In this document: positions 37,591-48,274 of the stretch, piece after piece
How positions within the stretch are numbered: position 1 is the first letter of the stretch
Layout: each line of letters starts with the position of its first letter
Assembly: GCF_900143235.1 (NCBI RefSeq)
Contig: NZ_FRDF01000010.1
Coordinates: 62,001-126,000, forward strand
Length of the DNA stretch: 64,000 nt
Source: Erythrobacter sanguineus
GTDB taxonomy: Bacteria; Pseudomonadota; Alphaproteobacteria; Sphingomonadales; Sphingomonadaceae
Direction: 5' to 3'
The notes under the pieces: model-generated
What the model was told of the DNA's origin: nothing
The model's input: only the letters and a program-made list of their open reading frames with translations
The model's database searches: none
Translations under genes and position numbers: made by a program

Positions 37591-38637
37591 ATGTCGCTGC
37601 TCGAAGCCCGCTCCACCTACAAGCCGTTCCAGTACCCCTGGGCCTATGATTTCTGGAAGCGCCAGCAGCAGATCCACTGGATGCCCGAAGAGGTGCCCTT
37701 GGGCGAAGATTGCCGCGACTGGGCGCAGAAGATCACCGAGAACGAGCGCAACCTGCTCACCCAGATCTTCCGTTTCTTCACCCAGGCCGATGTCGAGGTG
37801 CAGAACTGCTATCACGAAAACTACGGCCGGGTGTTCAAGCCGACCGAGGTGAAGATGATGCTCGCCGCCTTTTCCAACATGGAAACGGTGCACATCGCGG
37901 CGTACTCGCACCTGCTCGACACCATCGGCATGCCCGAAAGCGAATATTCCGCCTTCCTCGAATATGAGGAAATGAAGGACAAGCACGATTTCCTCCAGAC
38001 CTTCGGCGTCGACAGCGACGAGGATATCGCCCGCACGCTCGCCGTGTTCGGCGGGTTCACCGAAGGGCTGCAGCTGTTCGCATCCTTCGCCATGCTGATG
38101 AACTTCCCGCGCTTCAACAAGATGAAGGGCATGGGCCAGATCGTCAGCTGGTCGGTGCGCGATGAAAGCCTGCATTGCGAAGGCATCATCAAACTGTTCC
38201 ACACCTTCTGCGAAGAACGCCAGTGCCTGACCAAGGCGGTGAAGGAAGACCTGATCGACATCTGCCAGAAGACCGTGCGGCTGGAAGACAACTTCATCGA
38301 CCTCGCGTTTGAAATGGGCCCGATCAACGGCATGAGCGCCAAGGAGATCAAGCGCTACATCCGCTACATCGCCGATTGGCGGCTGAAGCAGCTGGGTCTG
38401 CAGGAAATCTACATGATCGAAGACCACCCCCTGCCGTGGCTCGCGCCGCTGCTGAACGGGGTCGAGCATGCGAACTTCTTCGAAACCCGCGCGACCGAAT
38501 ATTCGAAGGGCGCAACGCGGGGTGATTGGAACACCGTGTGGTCGTCGTTCGATAACCGCCAGAAGGCGAAGGCTGTGAACGAGGATGGCGTTGAGGAGGC
38601 TGAGGCTGGGCTGTTTGGGGTTGAGGCTGCGGAGTGA
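37591..38637 (+). CDS. nrdB: Ribonucleoside-diphosphate reductase beta subunit
   Basis: The radical-generating subunit, 348 residues. ENERNLLTQIFRFFTQADVEV and NCYHENYG provide metal ligands, FSNMETVHIAAYSHLLDTIG contains the radical tyrosine next to further ligands, and SVRDESLHCEG the last ligands. CCACAGGGAG precedes the ATG. The C-terminus, AEAGLFGVEAAE, is the expected docking tail for NrdA. It is preceded by the GTAACC hexamer repeat. Confidence 0.96.
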   Translation: MSLLEARSTYKPFQYPWAYDFWKRQQQIHWMPEEVPLGEDCRDWAQKITENERNLLTQIFRFFTQADVEVQNCYHENYGRVFKPTEVKMMLAAFSNMETVHIAAYSHLLDTIGMPESEYSAFLEYEEMKDKHDFLQTFGVDSDEDIARTLAVFGGFTEGLQLFASFAMLMNFPRFNKMKGMGQIVSWSVRDESLHCEGIIKLFHTFCEERQCLTKAVKEDLIDICQKTVRLEDNFIDLAFEMGPINGMSAKEIKRYIRYIADWRLKQLGLQEIYMIEDHPLPWLAPLLNGVEHANFFETRATEYSKGATRGDWNTVWSSFDNRQKAKAVNEDGVEEAEAGLFGVEAAE

Positions 38638-38640
38638 TGT

Positions 38641-39540
38641 ATGACGGGGAGCGGCGTCAGCCTACTCGGTGATCTAGGTAAACCCGCTGAGGCGCTGATA
38701 AACCGGATATCAGATGCCATCGGCGGGATTGCAAAGCCGTGGCAGATTAAGCGTATTGCGAAAGCCGAAGCGGAAGCCGAGGTTCAATCGACGATCATAA
38801 GAGCTGAGGGTCAGCAGAAGCTATCAGAGCTACAAGAGAGGGCGCTTATCCGCCTCGTCCATGAAGAGGCGAGGAAACAAGAAAACATTGAATCGATATC
38901 ATACAAAGCGATCCCTCACCTGGCCGAAGACTCCTCTCCTTAGCGTTTAGATCAAGATTGGATCGCAAGCTTCTTTGACCAAGCCCGCAATGTTTCGAAT
39001 GAAGAAGTCCAAGAAATCTGGGCTAGGCTACTCGCTGCCGAAGCCAGCGAAAAGAATACTGTTCCTATCTCGACTCTATCAATATTGAAAAATTTAGGGG
39101 TGTCCGAAGCTAAGAGCTTTGAAGCGCTACTGCGTCTTGCAATAGATATAGGTAACCTGCCATTTCCCATCGTAAAAGATGCGCGGGATGAACTCGTTGA
39201 GCGGAAAGGTTTAAATTTTGACCAGATCGCCTACCTTGAAGACTTGGGGCTTCTGAGTTTTAATTCAATATCCGGTTTCAGTGTGGAGTTTCAAACTGAA
39301 TTCCTAGACCTTACGCTCTTAGGTAAGCCAATGCGAATAAAGGCTCCGGGAGGTCGATTGTCGATAGGTAAAGTGCGATTGACCTTCGCTGGAAGGCAAA
39401 TCGCGAAATGTCTGCCTAGAGAGCCGGACGAGATGCTCGATGCATACATTAGAGATTATTGGGAGCAGAGCGGCATCACAATTTCAGCTTTGCCCGATCC
39501 AGCCTTTAACATAACCGTAAAGGTCGAGCAGAAAGAGTAA
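38641..39540 (+). pseudogene. DUF2806-like gene interrupted by one in-frame TAG
   Basis: The reading frame from ATG 38641 gives LINRISDAIGGIAKPWQIKRIAKAE and RLVHEEARKQENIESI, then meets TAG at 38941. The same frame then continues without another stop to 39540: DQDWIASFFDQARNVSNEEVQEIWARLLAAE, LKNLGVSEAKSFEALL and so on, the typical continuation of DUF2806 proteins. Total length would be 299 residues. A single nonsense change, or readthrough, explains this. The gene is visibly AT-richer than its neighbours and begins three bases after nrdB, suggesting recent transfer. Confidence 0.8.
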
Positions 39541-39764
39541 GCCCGTTCAATTTGGGTGTGAAACAGCGCGGTGCTTTCGGCTCGTGGGACATTCCTCGAA
39601 CCTCGGCGCAGGCCCAACCCGCTGCGACTAGGCGGCACAGCCGCCAAGTCTCGCGCCCTTCCCGCACGCGGTAAGGGTCGTCAGAGAGAGCCGATTCCTC
39701 GCGCCTGCCGCCGGTAATCCCCCTCCCGCTTGCCCCCGGATCAAGTCCGGGGCAGGTATCGGGG
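39541..39764. other. Non-coding, repeat-rich
   Basis: No gene. It contains CCCTCCCGCTTGC (39721-39733), half of the palindrome seen at 40241-40262, directly joined to the REP-like palindrome at 39734-39752. Confidence 0.5.
39734..39752. repeat. REP-like palindrome (CCCCGGA-TCAAG-TCCGGGG)
   Basis: A perfect 7-bp inverted repeat with loop TCAAG, the reverse complement of the core at 4774-4794, located just outside the 3' end of the DUF559 gene. Confidence 0.7.
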
Positions 39765-39775
39765 TTAGGGGTGGG
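39761..39775. repeat. Left copy of 15-bp inverted repeat around the DUF559 gene
   Basis: GGGGTTAGGGGTGGG is the exact reverse complement of 40187-40201. It includes the stop codon and last codons of the DUF559 gene. A near-direct copy (GGGGTCGGGGGTGGG) lies at 40259-40273. Confidence 0.85.
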
Positions 39776-40145
39776 CACTTCCCCTTGCCTTCAACCCGCG
39801 CAGCCGCTCGACCTCCTGGCCAATCGCCGTCACCACCCCCTCCACATTCCCGTGCACATCACCATTGGCGAACCGCAGCACGGTGAAGCCATGCGCGGCC
39901 ATCCACGCGTCGCGCCGCGCATCACGCTCGGGCGCGACATCGTGGCTGTGGCCGTCCAGCTCCACCACCAGCGCCAATTCGCGGCACAGGAAGTCGGCAA
40001 ACCACGGCCCGACCGGCATCTGGCGGCTGAACTTCACGCCTGTCCGGCTGCGGGCGAGATGCACCCAAAGCGCCCGCTCCGCCGGGGTAGCCTCCCGCCG
40101 CAGTGCTTGCGCGCGGGCGGTATCGCGGGGTTTCCAGTCAGGCAT
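39765..40145 (-). CDS. DUF559 endonuclease-like protein
   Basis: A 126-residue protein of the DUF559 group (Vsr/PD-(D/E)XK-like fold). REATPAERALWVHLARSRTGVKFSRQMPVGPWFADFLCRELALVVELDGHSHD contains the aspartate of FADF and the ELDG block that form the nuclease core, followed by RRDAWMAAHGFTVLRFANGDV. The last codons (Ala-His-Pro-stop) come from the repeat at 39761-39775. The gene stands alone between inverted repeats. Role unknown; very-short-patch-like repair or an element-borne nuclease are possibilities. Confidence 0.87.
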   Translation of the reverse strand: MPDWKPRDTARAQALRREATPAERALWVHLARSRTGVKFSRQMPVGPWFADFLCRELALVVELDGHSHDVAPERDARRDAWMAAHGFTVLRFANGDVHGNVEGVVTAIGQEVERLRGLKARGSAHP

Positions 40146-40186
40146 TTCAGTGAGGTAGTTGTGGCAATCTGAACGCGCAAGAGCTT

Positions 40187-40201
40187 CCCACCCCTAACCC
40201 C
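40187..40201. repeat. Right copy of 15-bp inverted repeat around the DUF559 gene
   Basis: CCCACCCCTAACCCC, exact complement of 39761-39775, lying 41 bases upstream of the DUF559 start codon. Confidence 0.85.
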
Positions 40202-40262
40202 TCCCGCAAGCGGGAGGGGGACTGTGTCTCGCGATCTTCCCCCCTCCCGCTTGCGGGAGGGG
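40198..40262. repeat. Pair of CCCCTCCCG palindromes
   Basis: CCCCTCCCG-CAAG-CGGGAGGGG (40198-40219) and CCCCTCCCG-CTTG-CGGGAGGGG (40241-40262) are two hairpins with complementary loops in opposite orientation, resembling a REP doublet. Confidence 0.8.
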
Positions 40263-40429
40263 TCGGGGGTGGGCCTGTCTCAGAACCCTAACGCCACGCT
40301 CGTTTCGCCCCGCCCTATTCCTCCGCCAGCTCCTCTCGCCGGTTTGCAGCTGGGTGCCCCCGCCTTTGCCCCCGCGCGCCGACATGTTATCCTTCCGCAG
40401 ACCACCCTTGCGACCATGGAGGACAAGCC

Positions 40430-40672
40430 GTGAACACCCCCGCCCGCATCCCCGCCCGCATCTCCGCTCTCCCCGCCGCCGCTGCCGCCGCGCTGCTCGC
40501 GCTCGCCGCCTGCGCTCCTGAAGCCGAGGAGAAAACCTACGAGGTCGGGGTCGAGGATGTCGGCGGGGGCGAATTGCAGGTCGCCGATCCCGAGGCTGAA
40601 GGCGTGCCGGTCGACCTGCCCGAGACCCCGATGGTCAACGTCCCCGCCGAACAGGCCGAGCCTGCCGACTGA
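40430..40672 (+). CDS. Small acidic lipoprotein
   Basis: An 80-residue product starting at GTG 40430. A signal region (RIPARISALPAAAAAALLALAAC, too long to be certain of its exact start) ends in the lipobox LAAC, followed by an acidic tail (EAEEKTYEVGVEDVGGGELQ). GGAGGACAAG precedes the start. No family recognised; similar short acidic lipoproteins are common in sphingomonads. Confidence 0.65.
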   Translation: MNTPARIPARISALPAAAAAALLALAACAPEAEEKTYEVGVEDVGGGELQVADPEAEGVPVDLPETPMVNVPAEQAEPAD

Positions 40673-40907
40673 CCGGCCGCGCGCCCGCAACACGGCGCTT
40701 TCCTACAGTCCCCACGCCGGGTTAGCCTGCGCGCCGCCATGCCGCCGCTCTGCCCCCTCGCCTGCCGAACCGTCCTGTGCGCCCTGCCTCGGCGCGGGCA
40801 GGGCCGTGCGTGCGCCGGGCGGCAGGTTTTTGGTCTCTGGACAGTGTCTCATGTGTCTCCAACAGGGCGAAAGCTGAACGAAACCGCCCCGCTGCCCCGC
40901 AGAGGGT
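40673..40907. other. Intergenic, nothing recognised
   Basis: 235 bases between the small lipoprotein gene and the 3' end of the thermonuclease gene. No gene or convincing motif seen. Confidence 0.4.
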
Positions 40908-41483
40908 CTAGCACCAGCGCCGTTTCGGCCCGCCCCAGCGTGCGGCCAGCCCTTCGCGCACCAGCACGCTGCCAAGGCTTCGCCCGTCGCGGGTGATCAC
41001 CTTGAGCTCGCGGCCAAAACGGTCCTGGGTGCGGCCATTGGCGAGCGGTTCGAGCGAAAAGGGGCCCGCGTTGAGCAATTCGCGCATCCGTGCCGTCGCG
41101 CGCCGGCCCAGCGCCGCCTCTCGCGGGCAACGGGGCCGGCCCACTTCGGGGGTGTCGATATCGGCAATGCGGATCTTGGTCCCGCGGTACCAGATCGTGT
41201 CGCCATCGACCACGCAGGTGACGCGCTTGCCGCGGTCGCAGATCGGGAACAGCACGCGCTCACGGTCGCGGGTGGTTTGGGCGGCGGCAGGCTCACCCCC
41301 CGCACCCGGTACCAGCGCGCACAGGGCGGCGACCAGCAGCAGGCCAGGCGGCCCCTTGTGCCAAAGCGCGCGGACAGCGGCACGGGGGCCGCGATGATCT
41401 GATGCCGTCTTGCCCACGATGCAGTTTCGACAATCGCAATCGCCACGCCAATCCGAAGGTTCCCCCAATTTGACCCAGCGCAA
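40908..41483 (-). CDS. Thermonuclease (SNase-like) family protein
   Basis: A 191-residue frame with a staphylococcal-nuclease-like domain: CVVDGDTIWYRGTKIRIADIDTPE supplies the calcium-site aspartates and the first catalytic arginine, and QDRFGRELKVI plus LGSVLVREGLA complete the fold. A hydrophobic segment (GLLLVAALCALVPGAGG) before the domain suggests export or anchoring, and the true start may lie within the first 45 codons. It hydrolyses nucleic acids if active. Stand-alone gene. Confidence 0.82.
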   Translation of the reverse strand: MRWVKLGEPSDWRGDCDCRNCIVGKTASDHRGPRAAVRALWHKGPPGLLLVAALCALVPGAGGEPAAAQTTRDRERVLFPICDRGKRVTCVVDGDTIWYRGTKIRIADIDTPEVGRPRCPREAALGRRATARMRELLNAGPFSLEPLANGRTQDRFGRELKVITRDGRSLGSVLVREGLAARWGGPKRRWC

Positions 41484-41537
41484 ATACCTACCCGACCCCC
41501 GCGCCTAGATCAGGTTCACACTGCAAGGGAGACCATC

Positions 41538-41795
41538 ATGTCCGCACACACCCCGCACGAACTCCACGACGCCTTCCCCGATCACGCCGAGGCGTTGCAC
41601 CGGCTCAAGCTTGGCAATGCGCATTTTGTGAGACTCGCCGGGCGGCATCACGAGGTGAATCGCGAAATCCACCGGATCGAGAGCGAGGTCGAAGCGGCGA
41701 GTGATGAGAGGCTGGAGGCGCTGAAACGGGAGCGGCTGAACCTGCTCGACGAGATCGCGGCGATGCTCGATCAGGAGCCTGAGGGTGCGGCCTGA
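41538..41795 (+). CDS. DUF465 (YdcH-like) protein
   Basis: An 85-residue helical protein: HELHDAFPDHAEALHRLKLGNAHFVRLAGRHHEVNREIHRIE then RLEALKRERLNLLDEIAAML, the typical YdcH/DUF465 helical hairpin. CAAGGGAGACC precedes the ATG. Function unknown; expressed in many proteobacteria as a small cytosolic protein. Confidence 0.88.
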   Translation: MSAHTPHELHDAFPDHAEALHRLKLGNAHFVRLAGRHHEVNREIHRIESEVEAASDERLEALKRERLNLLDEIAAMLDQEPEGAA

Positions 41796-41851
41796 TACAG
41801 CTTGTGCGGGCGGCGCATGAGGTGATGCGCCGTCCGCTACCCTTCGCGCCG

Positions 41852-42010
41852 TCAGTTGCGCGGCGTCGTGCGCCTGTCCCCGCCCGAGCGGCGATCGCCC
41901 TTGCGGCGATCTGGCCCGTCATAGAGTTGCTGCGATTGCCTGCGGTCGCCCTTGCGGCGTCCATCGGCGGGGTCCTTGCCGTCTGGCTCACCCTTGATCT
42001 GGTCTGCCAT
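41852..42010 (-). CDS. Small basic protein with repeated GDRR motifs
   Basis: A 52-residue protein starting [17 protein letters not shown]. It has KGDRR twice and GGDRR once, so basic clusters recur about every 8-15 residues. GAGGTG lies before the ATG at 42010. It overlaps no other gene and is divergent from argB. No family recognised; the basic repeats suggest nucleic-acid or membrane-surface contact. Confidence 0.55.
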   Translation of the reverse strand: MADQIKGEPDGKDPADGRRKGDRRQSQQLYDGPDRRKGDRRSGGDRRTTPRN

Positions 42011-42164
42011 AGTCACCTCACTATCGGCAAAGCCTAACACCAAGCCGCTGAAAAATCTAGGCGCGCGGGGCAATCCGCACCAAGCCGCCTTGCACTGTGC
42101 GCACAAGCCGCTAGGGGCGCGCAGAGTGCATGTGCCCGCATCAGGGCGAGGGAAAGCGACGCCT

Positions 42165-43082
42165 GTGACCAACACCAAGTCAAGCGCCCCGACGGGGCCG
42201 ATGCCCGATCTGGCAAAAGCAGAAGTGCTGATCGAGGCGCTGCCCTACTTCCAGCGTTATGCCGGGCGCACCTTCGTGGTGAAATATGGTGGCCACGCAA
42301 TGGGCGATGCCGGGGCCGCGCGCGATTTTGCCGAGGATATCGTACTGCTCAAGGCTGTCGGCATCAACCCGGTGGTGGTGCATGGCGGCGGGCCGCAGAT
42401 CGGCCAGATGCTGGCGCGGCTGGGGGTGGAAAGCACCTTTGTCGATGGCCTGCGCGTCACCGATGAAGCGACCGCAAAGATCGCCGAGATGGTCCTTTCG
42501 GGCGCGATCAACAAGGAGTTGGTTGGCTGGATCGCAGCCGCAGGCGGCAAGGCGATCGGCATCTCGGGCAAGGATGGCGGGCTGGTCATGGCGCGCAAGG
42601 TCAGCCGCACCACCCGCGATCCGGACAGCAATATCGAACAGGTGGTCGATCTGGGTTTCGTCGGTGAACCGGCGATGGTTGATACCAGCGTGATCGATAC
42701 CGCGGTCGCAGCGGGCATGATCCCGGTGATCGCGCCGATCGCGCCGGGTGAGGACGGGGCGACCTACAACATCAACGCCGATACCATGGCGGGCGCCATC
42801 GCGGCGGCGCTGGGCGCGGCGCGGCTGTTCCTGCTGACCGATGTCGCCGGTGTGCTGGATGGCGAGGGCAGGCTGCTGACCGACCTGGTTCCCGCCGACA
42901 TCGCCAAATTGCGCGAGGATGGCGTGATCCGCGGCGGCATGGTGCCCAAGCTGGAAACCTGCGTCAGTGCGGTCGAGGCCGGGTGCGAAGCTGCGGTGGT
43001 GCTCGATGGGCGGGTGGGCCATGCGATGCTGCTCGAATTCTTCACCGCTCGCGGGGCGGGCACACTGGTGCGCGCATCCTGA
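42165..43082 (+). CDS. argB: Acetylglutamate kinase
   Basis: The second enzyme of arginine synthesis, phosphorylating N-acetylglutamate. A 305-residue amino-acid kinase with [24 protein letters not shown] and [31 protein letters not shown]. The start is GTG 42165, eight bases after AGGGAAAG; earlier in-frame codons lie in a region without coding features. The C-terminus matches the arginine-sensitive type in length, so feedback inhibition is plausible. yggT and folD follow. Confidence 0.94.
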   Translation: MTNTKSSAPTGPMPDLAKAEVLIEALPYFQRYAGRTFVVKYGGHAMGDAGAARDFAEDIVLLKAVGINPVVVHGGGPQIGQMLARLGVESTFVDGLRVTDEATAKIAEMVLSGAINKELVGWIAAAGGKAIGISGKDGGLVMARKVSRTTRDPDSNIEQVVDLGFVGEPAMVDTSVIDTAVAAGMIPVIAPIAPGEDGATYNINADTMAGAIAAALGAARLFLLTDVAGVLDGEGRLLTDLVPADIAKLREDGVIRGGMVPKLETCVSAVEAGCEAAVVLDGRVGHAMLLEFFTARGAGTLVRAS

Positions 43083-43118
43083 AACACGGCAATACAGGCT
43101 GAAACACGGGAACACAGG
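43079..43118 (+). repeat. Two-copy 20-bp direct repeat at argB 3' end
   Basis: CTGAAACACGGCAATACAGG (43079-43098) is followed directly by CTGAAACACGGGAACACAGG, 18 of 20 identical; the first contains the argB stop. Confidence 0.7.
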
Positions 43119-43129
43119 TGTGGCGCAAG

Positions 43130-43151
43130 GCGTATTAAGAAGCTAATACGC
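43130..43151. repeat. 8-bp inverted repeat before yggT
   Basis: GCGTATTA-AGAAGC-TAATACGC, a perfect small palindrome 60 bases before the YggT start; operator or terminator for argB. Confidence 0.5.
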
Positions 43152-43209
43152 TTCACAAGGGACTTCAGAGGGCGCGCGGGGCTGCGCGCCGCAAGGGAAA
43201 CGGACCGCA

Positions 43210-43503
43210 ATGCAAGGACTGGCTGTACTCGTCGATATCGTGGTGATGCTCACCAATGTGCTGGTGATGCTGATCATTATCCAGTTCGTGATCGGGCTGT
43301 TATTCGCCTTCAACGTGGTGAGCCCGAGCAATGATTTCCTGCGTCAGGTGTATGATTCGATCAACCGGCTGCTTGAACCCGTGCTGCGCCCGATCCGCAA
43401 CCTCATGCCCAATACCGGCGCGATCGATTTCTCGCCGCTGGTGCTGATCCTGGGCTTGCAGATCCTGATCATGGTGCTGGGCCGCATCGCGAGCGCCTAT
43501 TGA
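43210..43503 (+). CDS. YggT family membrane protein
   Basis: A 97-residue protein with two membrane segments and the YggT block: [50 protein letters not shown]. The family has been linked to osmotic tolerance and cell-envelope functions, not firmly. CAAGGGAAACGG precedes the ATG. Its stop overlaps the folD start. Confidence 0.9.
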   Translation: MQGLAVLVDIVVMLTNVLVMLIIIQFVIGLLFAFNVVSPSNDFLRQVYDSINRLLEPVLRPIRNLMPNTGAIDFSPLVLILGLQILIMVLGRIASAY

Positions 43504-44417
43504 TGGCGACACAGGTGAAGGACGGCGCCGCACTGATCGACGGCAAGGCGTTCGCCGAGGGCCTGCGCGCGCGCGTGGGCGCGGCGGCGGCTGCGTTTGC
43601 GCAGGCCACCGGGCGGCGTCCGGGGCTTGCGGTGGTGCTGGTGGGCGAGGACGCCGCCAGCCAGGTCTATGTCGGAGCGAAAGCCAAGGCTTGCGCAGCC
43701 GCCGGGATGGCGAGCTTCGAGCACCGTTTGCCGGCCGACACCAGCGAGGCCGCGCTGCTATCGCTGGTCGAACGGCTCAATCAGGACGATGCGGTTGATG
43801 GCATTCTGGTGCAACTGCCCTTGCCCGCGCACCTCGATGAACAGGCCATCATCGCCGCGATCAATCCGGACAAGGATGTTGACGGCTTTCATGTGATCAA
43901 CGCCGGAAGGCTGGCGGTGGGGCAGGCGGGCTTCGTCCCCTGCACGCCGCTGGGCTGCATCATGCTGCTGAAGGATCGGCTGGGCGATGACCTGTCGGGC
44001 CTTGATGCCGTGGTGATCGGGCGGTCGAACATCGTTGGCAAGCCGATGGCGCAGCTGCTGGTCGATGCCAACGCGACCGTCACCATCGCGCACAGCCGGA
44101 CGAAAAACCTCCCCGAGGTGGTGCGCCGTGCGGATATCGTGGTTGCTGCCGTGGGACGGGCCGAAATGGTGCGCGGTGACTGGATCAAGCCGGGGGCGAC
44201 CGTAATCGATGTCGGCATTAACCGCCTACCACCGGAACCTGGCAAGGAGCGCGGGCGACTGGTGGGGGATGTCGCCTTCGCCGAAGGTCGCGAGATTGCA
44301 GGTGCGATCACCCCGGTACCGGGCGGGGTGGGGCCGATGACCATCGCGGTGCTGCTCAGGAACACGCTGGTCGCCGCTCATTTGCATGCAGGCATGCCTG
44401 CGTCCGAGGAGTTGTGA
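43503..44417 (+). CDS. folD: Bifunctional methylenetetrahydrofolate dehydrogenase/cyclohydrolase
   Basis: Interconverts methylene-, methenyl- and formyl-tetrahydrofolate. A 304-residue protein with [15 protein letters not shown], the [15 protein letters not shown] block, the NADP-binding [17 protein letters not shown] and [17 protein letters not shown]. The conserved catalytic lysine region is [13 protein letters not shown] 43503 overlaps the YggT stop, and the stop overlaps the next GTG, so the four-gene stretch to marC appears to be one transcription unit. Confidence 0.96.
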   Translation: MATQVKDGAALIDGKAFAEGLRARVGAAAAAFAQATGRRPGLAVVLVGEDAASQVYVGAKAKACAAAGMASFEHRLPADTSEAALLSLVERLNQDDAVDGILVQLPLPAHLDEQAIIAAINPDKDVDGFHVINAGRLAVGQAGFVPCTPLGCIMLLKDRLGDDLSGLDAVVIGRSNIVGKPMAQLLVDANATVTIAHSRTKNLPEVVRRADIVVAAVGRAEMVRGDWIKPGATVIDVGINRLPPEPGKERGRLVGDVAFAEGREIAGAITPVPGGVGPMTIAVLLRNTLVAAHLHAGMPASEEL

Positions 44418-45199
44418 GATACGGTGCCGCGCTGCTGATGGCAGGGGCGCTCGCTGCGACGCTGGCCGCCTGTGCGGCGCCGCGCCGGGGGCCGCCGACC
44501 GCAGTCATCAACCGCGTGCTGGCGCGCGCACCGGGCGCCGCGCAGCCAAGCACCATAGTCGCTGCCGAAATCGCCTTTGCCCGCGCCGCGCGCGAGCAGG
44601 GGCAATGGACAGCGTTCCGCGCCTTTGCCGCGCCCGGCGCGGTAATCCACACGGCTTCAGGCCCGGTGCCGATCGGCACATTCGTGTCGGGCCAGTCCGA
44701 TCCTGCCGAAGCCTTGCAACGGGAGCCGCGCGCAGTGGCGATCAGCTGTGACGGGGCGCTCGCCGTCAGCCAGGGGCGTTATCGCGATCCTGATGGCACG
44801 GTCGGCAATTTCGTTACCGTGTGGGAACGCCAGAGCGATGGTCAATATCGCTATGGCTTTGATGTCGCCGGCCCCGATGTGCCGCAGCCCCCGCCGCGCA
44901 AGCCGATCGAGGATGGCGACATCGTCGTGACTTCGATCGATTCGGTGCTGGGCCTTGTGGCATCGTGCCCGCGCGGCGGTGAAATCCCGCCGCCACCCGC
45001 TATCCCGATCGGCGAGGACGGCAAGGCCGATGCCCGCCTTTCGCGCGACGGCACGCTGCGCTGGCGCTGGGAACAGCGCGAGGACGGCATGCGCTATGCC
45101 TCGGCTGAATATTTCTACGAGGGGCGCTGGCTTATCGCCTTTGAACAAAGCCTGATCCCGACGGGCGGGCAGTTACGCGCCGCCGATGATCGTCACTGA
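44414..45199 (+). CDS. Lipoprotein of unknown function
   Basis: A 261-residue protein with a lipoprotein signal ([20 protein letters not shown]). The mature part contains [32 protein letters not shown], an arrangement reminiscent of NTF2-like DUF4440 proteins, then [14 protein letters not shown] and [18 protein letters not shown]. The start is GTG 44414, overlapping the folD stop. Its stop lies inside marC. Similar lipoproteins are found next to folD in sphingomonads, from memory. Function unknown. Confidence 0.78.
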   Translation: MRYGAALLMAGALAATLAACAAPRRGPPTAVINRVLARAPGAAQPSTIVAAEIAFARAAREQGQWTAFRAFAAPGAVIHTASGPVPIGTFVSGQSDPAEALQREPRAVAISCDGALAVSQGRYRDPDGTVGNFVTVWERQSDGQYRYGFDVAGPDVPQPPPRKPIEDGDIVVTSIDSVLGLVASCPRGGEIPPPPAIPIGEDGKADARLSRDGTLRWRWEQREDGMRYASAEYFYEGRWLIAFEQSLIPTGGQLRAADDRH

Positions 45200-45815
45200 A
45201 CTTTTCATCTCCGCCTTCATCACCCTGTTCGTGGTGATCGATCCGCCCGGGTGCGCGCCGATCTATGCCGGGCTGACCAAAGGCGCGAGCCGTGAGCAGG
45301 CCCGCAGCATGGCTTTGCGGGCGACATTTATCGCCACGATTATCCTGCTGATCTTCGCATTGTTCGGCCAGCAATTGCTGGGCGCGCTGCATATCGAACT
45401 GGACAGCTTCCGCATTGCGGGCGGGTTGATGCTGTTCTTCATCGCCTTCGACATGGTGTTCGAAAAGCGCACCCAGCGCCGCGAGGAGCGTGCCGAAAAG
45501 ATCGCCGCCACTCCGGAAATCGAAGATGTCTCGGTGTTCCCGATGGCGATGCCGATGCTGGCCGGGCCGGGAGCGATCGCGGCGGTCATGCTGTTGATGA
45601 ACGAGGCCGAGGGCTGGCCGGAAATGGTCGAGGTGCTGGCAGCTTTGGCTGCGGTGCTGGTGATCACCGCAGCGGCGCTGGTGGCGGCAGGCCCGCTGAT
45701 CCGCCTTCTGGGTGACAAGGTCGAAGCGGTGATCACGCGCTTGCTCGGCGTGCTGCTGGCCGCGCTCGCCGCGCAATATGTGATTGACGGTCTGAAGGGC
45801 AGTTTCGGGTTCTGA
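45186..45815 (+). CDS. MarC family membrane protein
   Basis: A 209-residue protein with six membrane segments and the MarC signature: FITLFVVIDPPGCAPIYAGLT, FRIAGGLMLFFIAFDMVF and FPMAMPMLAGPGAIAAVMLLM. MarC was once linked to antibiotic resistance but its role is unknown. ATG 45186 lies 14 bases inside the preceding gene. Confidence 0.9.
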   Translation: MIVTELFISAFITLFVVIDPPGCAPIYAGLTKGASREQARSMALRATFIATIILLIFALFGQQLLGALHIELDSFRIAGGLMLFFIAFDMVFEKRTQRREERAEKIAATPEIEDVSVFPMAMPMLAGPGAIAAVMLLMNEAEGWPEMVEVLAALAAVLVITAAALVAAGPLIRLLGDKVEAVITRLLGVLLAALAAQYVIDGLKGSFGF

Positions 45816-45895
45816 CGCCGGGGTTCGCCGCCCCGGTTCGCCGGGTCAGGGCGGCTGAGCGGCACAGCACGGGTCCAGGGTGAAGCCCCAAAAAG

Positions 45896-45931
45896 AAAAC
45901 CCCCGGCGGATCCATCCACCGGGGGTTTTTT
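45896..45931. terminator. Bidirectional intrinsic terminator between marC and groEL
   Basis: AAAA-CCCCCGG, a 12-base loop and CCGGGGG-TTTTTT form a strong stem flanked by A and T runs, so it can terminate marC (plus) and groEL (minus). Confidence 0.88.
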
Positions 45932-45981
45932 ATTTCGTTGGTCTGGGTGGGCGGACCATGAGGCCCGCCCCAAGGGCCTGA

Positions 45982-47697
<1,716 letters not shown>

Positions 47698-47751
47698 TTA
47701 AGCGGTACGAGACCCTGATTTGCATCAGGGTGTCCGTGATCGGCTGATGGA

Positions 47752-48039
47752 TCAGCCAAGCACGCCCATAATGTCGCTTTCCTTCATGATCAGCAGGTCT
47801 TCGCCGTCGATCTTGACTTCGGTGCCCGACCACTTGCCGAACAAAACGCGGTCGCCGACCTTGACGTCGAGCGCGATGCGATCGCCATCATCGTCGCGGG
47901 CACCTTCGCCAACGGCGACGATTTCGCCTTCGCTCGGCTTTTCCTGCGCGCTGTCAGGGATGATGATACCGCCAGCGGTCTTCTGGTCGGCTTCGATACG
48001 ACGGACCACGACACGGTCGTGGAGCGGACGAAATGCCAT
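47752..48039 (-). CDS. groES: Co-chaperonin GroES
   Basis: The 95-residue lid of the chaperonin. [16 protein letters not shown], the mobile loop [22 protein letters not shown], and [32 protein letters not shown] are standard. It is first in the groESL operon, with a 129-base spacer to groEL holding a REP-like palindrome and a second small hairpin (ACCCTGA/TCAGGGT at 47712-47731). Confidence 0.97.
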   Translation of the reverse strand: MAFRPLHDRVVVRRIEADQKTAGGIIIPDSAQEKPSEGEIVAVGEGARDDDGDRIALDVKVGDRVLFGKWSGTEVKIDGEDLLIMKESDIMGVLG

Positions 48040-48072
48040 CTGTATGACCTTTCCTAAAGTGGATGAGTTGTC

Positions 48073-48099
48073 TTGGCACTCTCACCTCGAGAGTGCCAA
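48073..48099 (-). promoter_or_regulatory. CIRCE element (HrcA operator) of groESL
   Basis: TTGGCACTC, a nine-base spacer and GAGTGCCAA match the 9-9-9 CIRCE inverted repeat, 34 bases before groES. HrcA is expected to repress groESL here. Confidence 0.93.
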
Positions 48100-48274
48100 C
48101 GGGCCGCATTTGGTCGTGCCGGCAGCGTGAATCAAGATGGCTGATGCAAAATATTTGCGTCGTGGGGCGATTTTCTGCGCAGGGTGGCCAGCGCCAGCGA
48201 GGTCCTCTAGTCTGTTGTGCCCGATCCGTCCCATGCGGATGGCGCGCACGACAAGAAACGGAACCTTCTCCCCG

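Noticed and set aside
39085-39540. Separate small gene starting at ATG 39085
   Set aside because: The frame continues from the upstream DUF2806 half across a single TAG, so it is the second half of a broken gene.
40198-40262. CRISPR-like spaced repeats
   Set aside because: Only two palindromic copies in opposite orientation, with no regular spacer array.
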